From Methanogenium sp. S4BF (GTDB lineage: Archaea > Halobacteriota > Methanomicrobia > Methanomicrobiales > Methanomicrobiaceae): DNA of 64,000 nt. The translations under genes were made by a program, and so were the position numbers. Each line of letters begins with the position of its first letter. Position 1 is the first letter of the stretch. The DNA lies in NCBI RefSeq assembly GCF_029633965.1, contig NZ_CP091277.1, forward strand, positions 1,671,940-1,735,939, written 5' to 3'. The notes beneath the pieces were generated by a model. The model was not told where the DNA came from. It did no database searches and saw only the letters and a list, made by a program, of their open reading frames with translations. Below, piece by piece: positions 17,548 through 26,994 of this stretch.

Positions 17548-18495
17548 ATGATTCCCCGAAGAGCCCAAGACGTTGTTCGATGGATATTCAAAGCTGCATC
17601 CTACGAGGTGGATGACGGCGATGGGGCAATAGACCTCTCTGCGTTCCGCGGTGACGAGTGTGTTGTGATCCTCTGTTCTGAAGATGCTACTGAAATACAG
17701 GAGTTTGACCGCCTGAAATATCGGGTCACCCTTGAATCAGGCCCGGTGCTCTGTACAAAACTCCTGATCTCGTTCGCACTGCCGGTGCAGGTGCAGTCCT
17801 GCACCGTCTGGGGGGAGAAGGAGCTCACCGAAACCATTGCCCGTGCCGCGGGCTCTTATATCCGGGGGGAGACCGCAAGCCTGCCCCTCTCTCCATCTGC
17901 CGGCTCCACCGCACCCCGTGGAGCGGTGCAGACATATGCGGAACCCGAACCTGAACCCGGCCCCGAAATACCGCACCTGCCGGTGGCGATCACTGCCTCA
18001 CGGGCACAGGCCATCTGCGGAGTGAAGGGCACCGCTACCCTGCGGTTCATCCCCTACTGGTCATACCGGGCGGAGAGTCACGGGGAGAAGATCTACAAGA
18101 GCCATATCATCAGTTTTGAGCGTGAGGAGAACGGTGTTGTGAGTGCGGTGAACGGCCTGAAAGGAGACTTCACCGCAGAGATCACCGAGACAAAGGCAGT
18201 GCCCGGCGATGCGGACATCCTGCCGCCCAAACTGACCAAAAACGACATCAGAGAACGGGTGCTCACAGCCCTCGTCGAAGAGCTCTCCCAGACCGTACGC
18301 ATCAGCCAGACCGAGGGAGACACTATCTTCTATGAAGACCGGGATTTCTCCCCTGACCCGCAGAATATCAATATCTCTTCTGAGATCGTGTATGTGCCGG
18401 TCTGGCAGATTCGCGGCAACCGGATCGCTGAGGTGAACGCGTTCACCGGGGATCTCCTTGAGATGCCCATGGACGACGGAGTAGAGGTTCTCTGA
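17548..18495 (+). CDS. Uncharacterised archaeal protein
   Basis: 315 residues, no signal peptide or TM segment. The N-terminal ~110 residues ('MIPRRAQDVVRWIFKAASYE', 'GDECVVILCSEDATEIQEFDRLKY') have an alpha/beta character like restriction-endonuclease-fold or DUF domains. A Pro/Glu-rich linker (about 118-148) follows, and then a C-terminal domain with 'LRFIPYWSYRAESHGEKIYKSHIISFERE' and a closing 'EIVYVPVWQIRGNRIAEVNAFTGDLLEMP', which resembles PepSY/YPEB-like strands. I do not recognise the family. It follows trmB by 71 bases and precedes the FAD oxidoreductase by 24, so the three may form a unit. GAP between dyad and start is only 8 bases. Confidence 0.75.
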   Translation: MIPRRAQDVVRWIFKAASYEVDDGDGAIDLSAFRGDECVVILCSEDATEIQEFDRLKYRVTLESGPVLCTKLLISFALPVQVQSCTVWGEKELTETIARAAGSYIRGETASLPLSPSAGSTAPRGAVQTYAEPEPEPGPEIPHLPVAITASRAQAICGVKGTATLRFIPYWSYRAESHGEKIYKSHIISFEREENGVVSAVNGLKGDFTAEITETKAVPGDADILPPKLTKNDIRERVLTALVEELSQTVRISQTEGDTIFYEDRDFSPDPQNINISSEIVYVPVWQIRGNRIAEVNAFTGDLLEMPMDDGVEVL

Positions 18496-18519
18496 ACAGA
18501 GAAGAGAGGAGGGGAAAGC

Positions 18520-19857
18520 ATGGGAGTGGCAGTCATCGGCGGAGGGCCTGCGGGACGGATTGCAGCGATGCGCCTTGCCGCACACGGAAAAGAGGTCATC
18601 CTCTTTGACAAACGGCCGGAGGGGCTGGGCGGCCAGTGCCTCCACGAGGGCTGCATGGTCATCTGTGCCCAGAATGATGCGGCCCGCGCCTGTGAGGAGA
18701 CACGGACACTGCACCGGTTCGGGATCACCGACACCGCACCCCGGATTGACTATGCCTGCCTGCAGGAGAAGATGGCAGGCATTCAGGAGACAATAGCAGG
18801 CGTTCTTGACACCGAAACCAGGGAGGCAGGCGTCACCGTCGTCTGTGAAGACGCCCGCGTGGAGGGAAAACGGGTCTATGCAGGCGGCAAAGAGTATGCA
18901 GCGGAGGCAGTCCTGATTGCCACCGGATCGGTTCCCCGCATCCCTGCCATTCCGGGAACCGGCCTTTCAGAGGTGTATACCGCCCATTCCCTCTCCCGCC
19001 TCAGGCGTTCCCCCCGGCGGATGGTCATCATCGGCAGCGGCGTTATCGCGGTCGAGTATGCATACATCTTCCATGCCGCAGGGGCAGAAGTGGAGATCGT
19101 GGCACGAAGCACCCTTCTCCGGGGATTTCCCGGCCCGCTGGTGAAAGGTGCCAAAAAGGACCTTGAAGGGGTCCGGATCCACGAGGAGACGGAGACTATT
19201 GCCATTGAAGGCACCGGCGCAGGTGCCGCCACCGGTGTCCGGGTCAGGACCGGAGGGAGCGAAGAGCTAATTCCCTGCGACACCGTGCTGATTGCAGCAG
19301 GGCTTATTCCCCGGACAGACGGGATTTCCGGCATCGCGCTCGGACCGAACGGAGAAATCCGGGTGAACGAACGGATGGAGACGAGTGTTCCCGGCGTGTA
19401 TGCGGCGGGCGATGTAACAGGCCCCCCGTATCTCACCCCCGTGGCACGGCGGGAAGGCCGCACTGCAGCAGACGCCATTCTCGGGCTGCCCCTGAAGCCC
19501 GCACCCGCCTGTATTCCGCAGTCAATCAGGCTGCGCCATGAACATTCCATCGCTCTTCACCCGGATGCGGATGAAAAGGGCATCATAATCCCCTCTCCGG
19601 CAGGACCGGGATCATTCTGGCTTGTCCCCGAGCGCAATACCGGCCGGTCCCTTCTGATGACAGACACCACAACCGGGAGGATGACCGGATTTTATGAAGC
19701 GGCACCACAGTCATCGTCTGCCGCAGGCTACCTGGCATACCTGATAAACAGGGAGTTCAGTGTGGATGAGATGGACATGTTTACCGAAGTGCACCCCTCG
19801 ACGGAAGGAGTGGCATGGCTGATGCGATATTGTGCAGAACAGCGGGAAGACAGATAA
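18520..19857 (+). CDS. FAD-dependent pyridine nucleotide-disulfide oxidoreductase
   Basis: 445 residues, dihydrolipoamide dehydrogenase-like. FAD-binding 'VAVIGGGPAGRIAAMRL' starts at residue 3. A redox-active pair sits in 'GLGGQCLHEGCMV' (C40, C45), 'ATGSVPRIPAIPG' follows, and an NAD(P) site 'MVIIGSGVIAVEYAYIF' and a second FAD motif 'VPGVYAAGDVTGPPYLTPVA' are present. The dimer-interface 'EVHPSTEGVAW' supplies the catalytic His-Glu pair of class I enzymes. No lipoyl-bearing partner is encoded nearby, so the substrate may be CoA disulfide, another thiol or a quinone. Likely co-transcribed with the uncharacterised gene 24 bases upstream. Confidence 0.9.
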   Translation: MGVAVIGGGPAGRIAAMRLAAHGKEVILFDKRPEGLGGQCLHEGCMVICAQNDAARACEETRTLHRFGITDTAPRIDYACLQEKMAGIQETIAGVLDTETREAGVTVVCEDARVEGKRVYAGGKEYAAEAVLIATGSVPRIPAIPGTGLSEVYTAHSLSRLRRSPRRMVIIGSGVIAVEYAYIFHAAGAEVEIVARSTLLRGFPGPLVKGAKKDLEGVRIHEETETIAIEGTGAGAATGVRVRTGGSEELIPCDTVLIAAGLIPRTDGISGIALGPNGEIRVNERMETSVPGVYAAGDVTGPPYLTPVARREGRTAADAILGLPLKPAPACIPQSIRLRHEHSIALHPDADEKGIIIPSPAGPGSFWLVPERNTGRSLLMTDTTTGRMTGFYEAAPQSSSAAGYLAYLINREFSVDEMDMFTEVHPSTEGVAWLMRYCAEQREDR

Positions 19858-19860
19858 TTT

Positions 19861-19876
19861 TCCAAAAAAAAAAAAG
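19861..19876. terminator. Poly-A/T tract between convergent genes
   Basis: A run of about 12 A residues on the plus strand (U-rich when read from the minus strand's viewpoint) lies between convergent stops at 19857 and 19882. T-rich tracts end archaeal transcripts; this one would serve the aquaporin transcript. Confidence 0.4.
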
Positions 19877-19881
19877 AATTA

Positions 19882-20631
19882 TTAGTCCTCTTTTACGATC
19901 CAGTCGTAGAAGAATACAGCAACAAGTGCTCCGATGATGGGGCCGACAATATAGATGGGGAATGCTCCCATCACATCAGGTCCGCCCAGGAGAAGATCAC
20001 CCATCGCAGGACCGAAACTGCGGGCAGGGTTCAGGGAAGAACCGGTCACCCCACCAATGGTGGTGATGATACCTGCGACCGTAAGGCCGATGATCAGACC
20101 GGCAAATCCCGGGGGTGCTTTTTCATCGACCGCCACCCCCATGATGACCATCATCAGGACAAAGGTGCCGATGACTTCTGCAAGAACCGCCATCCCGAAC
20201 GTAATACCCGGTGCGGGTGCGGTCGCTCCAAGCCCGCCAATGGTGACAGCATCCATCCCTACCGAGAGGTAGAAGAAGATACTCCCCAGAAGCCCACCCA
20301 CCAGCTGCGCAACGATATATGACACCGTATCAGTGACAGGGAACCTTCTGGAGGCAAAGAGGGCAATCGTCACCGCCGGATTAATGTGAGCGCCCGATAC
20401 CCGGCCAAGACCATAGATAACAGCAGCTATCACAATACCGAAGGCAAGACCAATAGCCAGCCAGTCCCCGAGCCCCCCCAGTGAACCGATTGTCAGAGAC
20501 TGGAGCGGACCCGACTCCCGTGCGGCAGTCGTCAGGGTGATCACTGCTGCCCCACAGCCGAAGTAGACCAGCAGCATGGTACCGACCAGTTCAGCCACTG
20601 AACGTTTCATGAGGGAGGCCATTTCACCCAT
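19882..20631 (-). CDS. aqpM: Aquaporin (MIP family)
   Basis: 249 residues, six TM segments and both NPA boxes: 'GAHINPAVTIAL' (N84-P85-A86) and 'GSSLNPARSFGPA' (N201-P202-A203). The first loop is long and contains 'ESGPLQSLTIGSLGGLGDW', as in the archaeal AqpM group that passes water and possibly small gases or glycerol. The start overlaps the stop of the DUF2180 gene by 8 bases, so the two are translationally coupled. Confidence 0.93.
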   Translation of the reverse strand: MGEMASLMKRSVAELVGTMLLVYFGCGAAVITLTTAARESGPLQSLTIGSLGGLGDWLAIGLAFGIVIAAVIYGLGRVSGAHINPAVTIALFASRRFPVTDTVSYIVAQLVGGLLGSIFFYLSVGMDAVTIGGLGATAPAPGITFGMAVLAEVIGTFVLMMVIMGVAVDEKAPPGFAGLIIGLTVAGIITTIGGVTGSSLNPARSFGPAMGDLLLGGPDVMGAFPIYIVGPIIGALVAVFFYDWIVKED

Positions 20632-20836
20632 CTCCTTTCAATGCAAGAGAACACTCGGGGCAGAGGATACGCGGGAGACGCTGTTTTATCTTTTTTGCCG
20701 GGAACGGATACCCGCCTTCCCAGACATCATTCTCCTCACGGATTGCATGATCCATGCAGAGCCCCATCCCGCAGACGATACATACGGCTACAGCATCGGT
20801 ATCCCTGCCCTCTTTTGCGCATACATAGCACTTCAT
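20624..20836 (-). CDS. DUF2180 small zinc-binding protein
   Basis: 70 residues from the ATG at 20836 (MKCYVCAKEG...); an in-frame upstream ATG at 20848 would add four residues. Cysteine pairs 'CYVC', 'CIVCGMGLC' with 'DHAIREE', and 'CPEC' near the end form a two-site treble-clef-like zinc module. The family is found in methanogens and is uncharacterised. Its coupling to the aquaporin gene is seen here; a functional link is only inference. Confidence 0.88.
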   Translation of the reverse strand: MKCYVCAKEGRDTDAVAVCIVCGMGLCMDHAIREENDVWEGGYPFPAKKIKQRLPRILCPECSLALKGDG

Positions 20837-20898
20837 TTCACATACCACCCCGTCCGGTCAGACGTCTTCCCGGACAGCGGGCGTGAGGGGGAGCCCCC

Positions 20899-22404
20899 TC
20901 ACACCGCCTCACGGTACTCACAGTACTGGTGCCTGAAGTCGACGAGTGAGGCCGAGGCGCAGTTCTTGCATGCACGGACCGGTGCTGCCGGCGTCGCCTT
21001 GTCGAGGGCGATGACATTGGTCATCATCGTCGCGGTGACCGGTTCGGATGTGAGCAGGCACGGGTAATCAGCAAGGCTCATCATTGCAGCAAACCGGACC
21101 GTGATGGCACAGGCCGGATAGACATACCGCTGCGGATTGTTGATCACATCATGGGCCATGAGCGGCCCGAGGTCAATGGGGAGGCCGCTCACATTCGGTT
21201 TCAGGTCAGCCCCGGTCCCTGCCTTCATCTTGCGTGCCCGGTCAATGATACCCCAGCCACGGTGGACCATGTCCATGAAGTCGCAGTTGTGCAGTTCGGC
21301 TGCAGCACCGCGTGTCGGGTAGAGCTGGACATAGTTGTGGAACCGGCGGGTCAGGAATTCAACGACAGACGGCCCGTTGAACCCGTCCATTTCAAGCAGG
21401 CACTCCGCTGCGGCGGCACCACTGCCGGTGGCAAGAGCGAGCACCTGACCGGGGTTCTTGAACTTTGGAATCGCGGCACGCAGGGAAGAGTCCACCACCT
21501 GGGTCACGCCTTCGATGATGCCCATCACCATGTCATCCTTGCACATGTTGAACGTGGACTGTGCGATATGGTGAGCGATGTCACCCACACAGTAGGCAGG
21601 AATTGTTACGATATTGGCATAGTGCACGCCATCGTCAACCGCTGCTTTTACGACGGGCTCCATCTTTTTGCGGTATTCCGCCATGTACTTCCGTGGATCA
21701 AACGAGTCCATGCCAAGGCTGTCCATCAGTTTGGCCTGTGCCTCGACCGGGTTTTCGTAAATACCCTTTAGCATGGCAATCTCCTTATCAACGGCCGCAG
21801 CAAGGGTGTCACCGCCTTCAACAGACTGTGCAAAGACCTCCCCCACCCCATATGAGGTGTTCATACCCCAGGATTTGGCTGCAAGGAGCGTCTTTTTGTG
21901 ATCTGCAGGGATGTCGGTCTTTTTGAGGATCTGGTTCACTACATTGCTGGTGGAACCGGGAATCATCGCAAAGTCAACCACACAGGTCGGCCCGTAGAAT
22001 CCGGCATATCTGCGGGCGGATTCAAGGCCGATCATCGCATTCATATCGCCAATCTTTGCAATGAACGTCTCCACACTCTTGCGGAATTTTTCGTCATGAT
22101 CACAGAGGATTTCAAGCATCACCGGTGTCTGGTAGTGCTCGACAAAGGGGTCATCCTCAGGCTTTACGTAGTTTGTGAGTCCCGTCAGGGTATCGTAGTG
22201 GGCATTCACCGACTTCACGTGCAGGTCAATAACGGCCTTCGACTGACCTTCGCCCACCGTCATCTTGTTCACTGCATCGACGTACGCCTTTCCGTCCGTC
22301 ACATGGAATTCCTTTCCTCTCTTCTCTTTCAGAACATTGACGTCGGCCCACTGGGCGCCCATGGCCTCGTCAACCATCTTTTCATATATGTTTTTCACTT
22401 CCAT
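20899..22404 (-). CDS. DUF2193 methanogen-conserved protein
   Basis: 501 residues from the ATG at 22404, which has GAGAAGGTG immediately upstream; an in-frame ATG at 22431 is less likely. It matches the pattern of DUF2193: 'IYEKMVDEAMGAQWADVNVLKEKRGKEF', 'AEGQSKAVIDLHVKSVNAHYD' (here GEGQS), 'VRPEDDPFVEHYQTPVMLEIL'-like, and 'MIPGSTSNVVNQIL'. Several Cys and His residues cluster in the C-terminal half (CNTCASA-like 'CKNCASASL' at the end), suggesting metal binding. Function is unknown. A TATA-like aaatataaa (22453-22461) is well placed for a short leader. Stand-alone transcript. Confidence 0.88.
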   Translation of the reverse strand: MEVKNIYEKMVDEAMGAQWADVNVLKEKRGKEFHVTDGKAYVDAVNKMTVGEGQSKAVIDLHVKSVNAHYDTLTGLTNYVKPEDDPFVEHYQTPVMLEILCDHDEKFRKSVETFIAKIGDMNAMIGLESARRYAGFYGPTCVVDFAMIPGSTSNVVNQILKKTDIPADHKKTLLAAKSWGMNTSYGVGEVFAQSVEGGDTLAAAVDKEIAMLKGIYENPVEAQAKLMDSLGMDSFDPRKYMAEYRKKMEPVVKAAVDDGVHYANIVTIPAYCVGDIAHHIAQSTFNMCKDDMVMGIIEGVTQVVDSSLRAAIPKFKNPGQVLALATGSGAAAAECLLEMDGFNGPSVVEFLTRRFHNYVQLYPTRGAAAELHNCDFMDMVHRGWGIIDRARKMKAGTGADLKPNVSGLPIDLGPLMAHDVINNPQRYVYPACAITVRFAAMMSLADYPCLLTSEPVTATMMTNVIALDKATPAAPVRACKNCASASLVDFRHQYCEYREAV

Positions 22405-22452
22405 CACCTTCTCAAGGTCGTTCGACCACACGACTCCCTATGACTCAACCTC

Positions 22453-22461
22453 AAATATAAA
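22453..22461 (-). promoter_or_regulatory. TATA box of the DUF2193 gene
   Basis: The minus strand reads TTTATATTT here, about 50 bases upstream of the ATG at 22404. This predicts a start near 22430 and a leader of roughly 27 bases containing the ribosome-binding site. Confidence 0.5.
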
Positions 22462-22623
22462 CCTATGCCAGAACACGGCGCGCGCAGGGCAGAATATATA
22501 TTAAATAAACCCCATATTCCCGAGTGACATAAAGAATAGATTTAAATCAGGCAATTTGGCAGTTTTCAGGCACAATTCGTCGATTCATGCAGAAATGTGC
22601 GGTTTTTACAGCAAAATATATAT

Positions 22624-22890
22624 TCAGCCATTCAACCGGGCATCTATCCATCGGTGCACCACAGCCTTCAGATACTCTGCATCCTGTGGAGCAGACACCT
22701 CGGATTTAAGATAATCCTCCAGTTCATCAAGGAGGGGATGAATCACGCATTCAAGCATTTCCTGAGGACTTATTCCGGATTTATCGCGTGCATAATGATG
22801 GAGAAGCTCCTTCATATGATCCATCTCTCCGGTCAGAAGCAGGATCGCTTCAAGGTCCATACCCGTATTCTCACCGGTTGCCATACACAT
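22624..22890 (-). CDS. Small uncharacterised acidic protein
   Basis: Up to 88 residues; a start at Met3 (22884, 'MATGENTGMDLEAILLLTG') follows a GGGGGT ribosome-binding site. Predominantly helical, with conserved-looking 'MDHMKELLHHYARD' and 'HPLLDELEDYLKSE' segments and no cysteines or TM segment. I do not recognise a family. Even amino-acid composition and the ribosome-binding site support a real gene; it stands alone. Confidence 0.5.
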   Translation of the reverse strand: MCMATGENTGMDLEAILLLTGEMDHMKELLHHYARDKSGISPQEMLECVIHPLLDELEDYLKSEVSAPQDAEYLKAVVHRWIDARLNG

Positions 22891-23597
22891 ACCCCCGAAA
22901 AGCGGATCTAAAAGCGATATTTACCTCTAAAAGCAGCATAACAGAGAATAATCTCAATTTCAATATCAAATAACTACCGCAAGACGCTAATGCATATCAG
23001 AATTGCCTAGCGTACCAACGAAATGTTAAACTACTTTGAAGAGCAACAAAGAGGATGGCAGAGTCATGTCCAGATGACGCAGGGAAGAGGTATGATTATT
23101 GTCCCATCGGTGTCGATGATCCATCCAAACACATATAAGGACAACATTCAGTAATTTCCGGCCGGACGCCAAACCCCCCCCAACATGGCGGACGGCTGTA
23201 TAGAACGTTGTTCACCTCTTCAACAACACCCCCCCAAATGAAACAGAGGAGAATATACCCGGGGGACAGGCAAAGTCTGAAGGGAACCCGGGCATGTTTC
23301 TCTGCCACCAAATAGGACAGGCAGTGATTATTCACTGCTCTATTGACAGCATTACTGACCTTCCTTCAGACCCATACCTCTTTCTGAGAAAATCCGTGCA
23401 GAGGAGCCTTTGCCCTGCCGATTTGTATGAATAAGCGATTTTGGCTGTTATCCGCGTAATTCTCATCCCCGTACATCACCGGACCCCTTTTCATCCCGCA
23501 TGGGAGTGCCCTCCCCGGATTCTGATTTCCCTGAAGAGAAACACATTTTGCTTCACAGCAGGATAGTGTACTCAACCACAGCGGGTGATTTCTGTTC
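22891..23597. other. 707-base gene-free region
   Basis: No credible protein gene is seen. It holds two C-runs (about 23176-23183 and 23228-23235), paired CCCGGG elements and a 7-bp hairpin GCAGTGA/TCACTGC with a 4-base loop (23321-23338). Short open frames on the minus strand (23096-23335, 23366-23599) have no recognisable domain. It could contain a non-coding RNA or decayed gene. Confidence 0.4.
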
Positions 23598-26500
23598 ATG
23601 GCGCTTTTTGATAATTTATTCGGACAGGGAGACCAGAATCCCTGGATTGAAAAAGGGAAAAATCACTTCACCCAGGGCAGATATGAAGAGGCTGCCCGGG
23701 ATCTGGGAAAGGCCCTTGATATCGCTGACGACCCCGCCATCCATTATCTGCGGGGAGAGGCATTCTTTTATCTTGGGGAACCGATGCAGGCCGCCCGGGA
23801 ATTCCGGGCCAGTGTGGAGAAAAATCCGGAGGACATCGCCGGGTGGGAGTCATTCGGTGAAGCTCTGATGCGGACCGGCAGTTATGCAGAGGCCGTGAAA
23901 TGCTACGACGTCGTCACCGCACACCGGCCGGATGCCCTGAACGGATGGCTCAGAAAGACCGACTGCCTTGAACGCCTTGCCCGCTACTCCGATGCAGCAG
24001 CGGCCGCCGAGGCGGCACTCAGGATTGACCCGGATGACCGCAGACTTCGCGAACGGGCGGCACGGCTCCACCTGCGGGCCGGCAATACGGGAGACGCACT
24101 CACCTACCTCACCCAGGTGCTGAAGTTTTGCCCCGACAACACCGAACTGCTCACGCTCACCGGTGATGCCCTGGAACGGGCAGGGAGGCGAAAAGAGGCG
24201 GCCGAAGTCTATGCACGGGTCCTGGAGACAGACGGGAATGCGGTGGCTGTTGCAATGCGGTTTGCCGGACTCTGTGAATCCCTTGGACGGTTTGGCGAAG
24301 CGGCAGATGCCTACCGTAAGGCCGCAATGGCCATGCCGGAGAATCCGGTGCCCGGATATTACCGGGCAGCCTCCCTCTTCTGGAAGGGAGACTTCCGTGA
24401 ATGTGCACAGTCACTCGAGATTGTGGTGAAGAAAAATCCGGAGGATATGCAGGCGTGGTACCTGATGGGCGCCTCTTTGGAGCACACCGGCGACTACCGC
24501 CGGGCAGCCGACTGTTTTGATGCAATGCTCCGTGTGGACCAGACAAACAGTCTCGCCTGGTACCACCGCGGCATCTGCCTCTCCGGCCTCGGCCAGTATG
24601 ACGAGGCATATACCAGCCTCAGGAAAGTCACCGAAGAGGATAACGACGGGGCGGTCTCATGGATCAGCACGGAGGCTGAACTCAGCCTCTTCTCGAGTGA
24701 CAAGCGAAACAAAGGCGTCCGGTCCATGGACATCGATGTCCGGATGAATGCCCTTGCTGCGATGCAGGCAGATGCTCTCATGCACCTCGGCCGGGAACGT
24801 GAAGCCATCACCCTGTACTCGCGTCTTATCGACGCAGACAGAAACGACCTCAGCGCCTGGCGCCGGAAAGGCGAAGCACTCATGCATATCGGGGACTATG
24901 CACGGGCAACTGAGGCCCTCACCCATGTAACGGCTGCCGAAGCGGGTGACTGGAACTCAGTCATCCTGCTGGGCGATGCATGCCTGCACACCGGCAACAC
25001 AGCACAGGCTGCCGCACACTATGCCGCGGCGATCCAAGCCGGGATAACAGACCGGAATGCACGCAGAAAACTGGGAATCATCTATCAGACGTCCGGGGAT
25101 CATGCAAAGGCCCTTGCCGTGTTTGACCGCATCCTGGAAGAGCACCCCGGCGATCCGGGCATTCTCGCCCTGAAGGGCAGCTCCCTTCTCGAGATGGGCC
25201 GGTATGAAGCAGCCCTTGATGCACTGGAACCGGTTGATGCAAAGGCAGGGACGGATCTTGTTGTAAAGCGCCAGATGGCTTCTGCCCTGGAATACTTAGG
25301 CAGATACCGGGAGGCGCTGGAGGTCATCGAAGAGGCCCGTGCGATTGCACCTGCAGATATCAGCCTGCTTGCCCAGAAGGCGGCCCTCTTAGAGAAGGCA
25401 GGGGACCTCGAGGATGCAGCCGGAGTCTATATTCAGGTGGTTGAGGCGGAACCCGGCCGGGCGGGAGCATCGCTGCGTCTCGGCGAGTCCCTTGCCTCCC
25501 TCGGAAAGTATGATGAGGCGATATTCTTCTTCCAGCGGTCCCTTGAACGCAATCAGGAGAATACCGATGCCTGGATCGCCCTCGGGCAGACATATCTGCG
25601 CAAAGGAGACATGGAAGACGCACGAAAATGTCTCATATCTGCCGCAAAGACCCGGCCCTCCGATCCGGCGGTGCATTACGAAGCCGGGCGAATCGGGCTC
25701 GCCCTCGGAAACACCGGTGAGGCGCTGGCATCCTTTGACCGGACCCTCAGCCTGAAGCCGGACCACGCACCGGCACTCCGCGAGCGGGCCGCAGCCCTTC
25801 TTGCGACCGGACGGGCAGCGGAAGCGGCGGACGCGTTCTCTGCCTATCTCCGGATCGTCCCCGCTGACAATACCGCCCGCAGCCTCCGGGCCCGTGCCTA
25901 TGAGAAGGCAGGACGGTTCACAGACGCCGCAGCCGAATACCGGGAGGTGCTCGCCGTCAACCCGCATGATACCGACAGCTGGCTCTCCCTTGCCGCCTGT
26001 CTGCTCTTCACCGGCGAGTATGCGGCGGTCGCTGATGTCACCGAAAAAATCACCGCCATTGACCCCGAAAACTGTCAGGCATGGGAATACCGGGCATCTG
26101 CCCTGGAGCGGCTCGGCCGGTACGAAGAGGCGGCCAAAGCCTACCGGACCGCGTTCTCATCCGGCGGCAGGAGTACCCTGATGCAGATGCGGCTTGGGAG
26201 CACGATGATGCATGCGGGGGACTATGCCGGGGCGGCCCGGGTCTTCTCGGAGGCGGCGGCGGCAGAACCGGACCGGGCAGAACCGAAGTATCTGCTCAGC
26301 GAGGCAGCCCTCGCCGCAGGTGACCTGAAAGGCGCACTCGCGGCAGCAGAGGCGTTCAGGGACGCAAATCCGGACATGGCCTATGCCCGCTTCTTCGCAG
26401 GCACACTCTACGAACGCATGGGGAGAATGGACGAGGCAGTCACCGCCATCCAGTCGGCGATTGAGGCGGACCGGAAGAACGGCACCTACTGGGCTGTGCT

Positions 26501-26792
26501 CGGCGCCGTGCTTACCTCTGCAGGAAAATACCAGGATGCAGGAAAGGCGTTCGACCAGCTCACCGCCCTCGGGGGCGGGACGGCTGCCGCATGGTACGGG
26601 AAAGGGCGTGCCCTTGCAGAGACCGGCCGGTATGAACAGGCCATTCCCTGTTTTGAGGAGGCCGTCAAGGCAAACCCCTCAGACGATGCCGCACGCTCCC
26701 GCCTGGGTGCCGCATACATGGCTGTCGGACGCTTCAAAGAGGCCGCAGCGGCTCTGAATATGCTCTCTTCTGGTGATGAAGAGACATTCTGA
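23598..26792 (+). CDS. Giant TPR repeat protein
   Basis: 1064 residues, almost wholly tetratricopeptide repeats: about 30 units of 34 residues with the W-LG-Y-A-P consensus, from residue 13 to near the C-terminus ('GKNHFTQGRYEEAARDLGKAL', 'YEAGRIGLALGNTGEALASFDRTLSLKP'). No signal peptide, TM segment or enzymatic domain is visible, so it is a cytosolic superhelical scaffold for protein-protein contacts. One repeat is interrupted around residues 350-380 ('STEAELSLFSSDKRNKGVRSMDIDVRMN'). GGTGAT about 9 bases before the ATG. Followed by a T-rich tract (26795-26802). Smaller TPR proteins at 43955 and 54593 show similar repeats. Confidence 0.9.
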   Translation: MALFDNLFGQGDQNPWIEKGKNHFTQGRYEEAARDLGKALDIADDPAIHYLRGEAFFYLGEPMQAAREFRASVEKNPEDIAGWESFGEALMRTGSYAEAVKCYDVVTAHRPDALNGWLRKTDCLERLARYSDAAAAAEAALRIDPDDRRLRERAARLHLRAGNTGDALTYLTQVLKFCPDNTELLTLTGDALERAGRRKEAAEVYARVLETDGNAVAVAMRFAGLCESLGRFGEAADAYRKAAMAMPENPVPGYYRAASLFWKGDFRECAQSLEIVVKKNPEDMQAWYLMGASLEHTGDYRRAADCFDAMLRVDQTNSLAWYHRGICLSGLGQYDEAYTSLRKVTEEDNDGAVSWISTEAELSLFSSDKRNKGVRSMDIDVRMNALAAMQADALMHLGREREAITLYSRLIDADRNDLSAWRRKGEALMHIGDYARATEALTHVTAAEAGDWNSVILLGDACLHTGNTAQAAAHYAAAIQAGITDRNARRKLGIIYQTSGDHAKALAVFDRILEEHPGDPGILALKGSSLLEMGRYEAALDALEPVDAKAGTDLVVKRQMASALEYLGRYREALEVIEEARAIAPADISLLAQKAALLEKAGDLEDAAGVYIQVVEAEPGRAGASLRLGESLASLGKYDEAIFFFQRSLERNQENTDAWIALGQTYLRKGDMEDARKCLISAAKTRPSDPAVHYEAGRIGLALGNTGEALASFDRTLSLKPDHAPALRERAAALLATGRAAEAADAFSAYLRIVPADNTARSLRARAYEKAGRFTDAAAEYREVLAVNPHDTDSWLSLAACLLFTGEYAAVADVTEKITAIDPENCQAWEYRASALERLGRYEEAAKAYRTAFSSGGRSTLMQMRLGSTMMHAGDYAGAARVFSEAAAAEPDRAEPKYLLSEAALAAGDLKGALAAAEAFRDANPDMAYARFFAGTLYERMGRMDEAVTAIQSAIEADRKNGTYWAVLGAVLTSAGKYQDAGKAFDQLTALGGGTAAAWYGKGRALAETGRYEQAIPCFEEAVKANPSDDAARSRLGAAYMAVGRFKEAAAALNMLSSGDEETF

Positions 26793-26794
26793 CG

Positions 26795-26802
26795 TTTTTT
26801 TT
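26795..26802 (+). terminator. T-tract after the TPR gene
   Basis: A run of eight T residues 3 bases after the TGA, the simple archaeal terminator signal. Confidence 0.4.
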
Positions 26803-26942
26803 ACCCGCAACCATTCCGGCCGAAAAGGGATTGGACGTGCATCACACCCATTTCATCATAATGCGGGGCCGATTGTTATTTTCGCTAGTAAATGACCATT
26901 CATTTATCAAATTAACGAAGAACAACCATAATTCTGCAATAG

Positions 26943-26970
26943 GATTATATATTTTTAAAAGATAGTGCTA
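26943..26970 (+). promoter_or_regulatory. Promoter of first DUF4013 gene
   Basis: An attatatattttt TATA element followed by gatagtgcta lies about 25-50 bases before the ATG at 26995. Nearly the same block recurs at 27956-27981 before the paralogue. Confidence 0.5.
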
Positions 26971-26994
26971 GTCACCCTGAAAAAGGTGATAATT

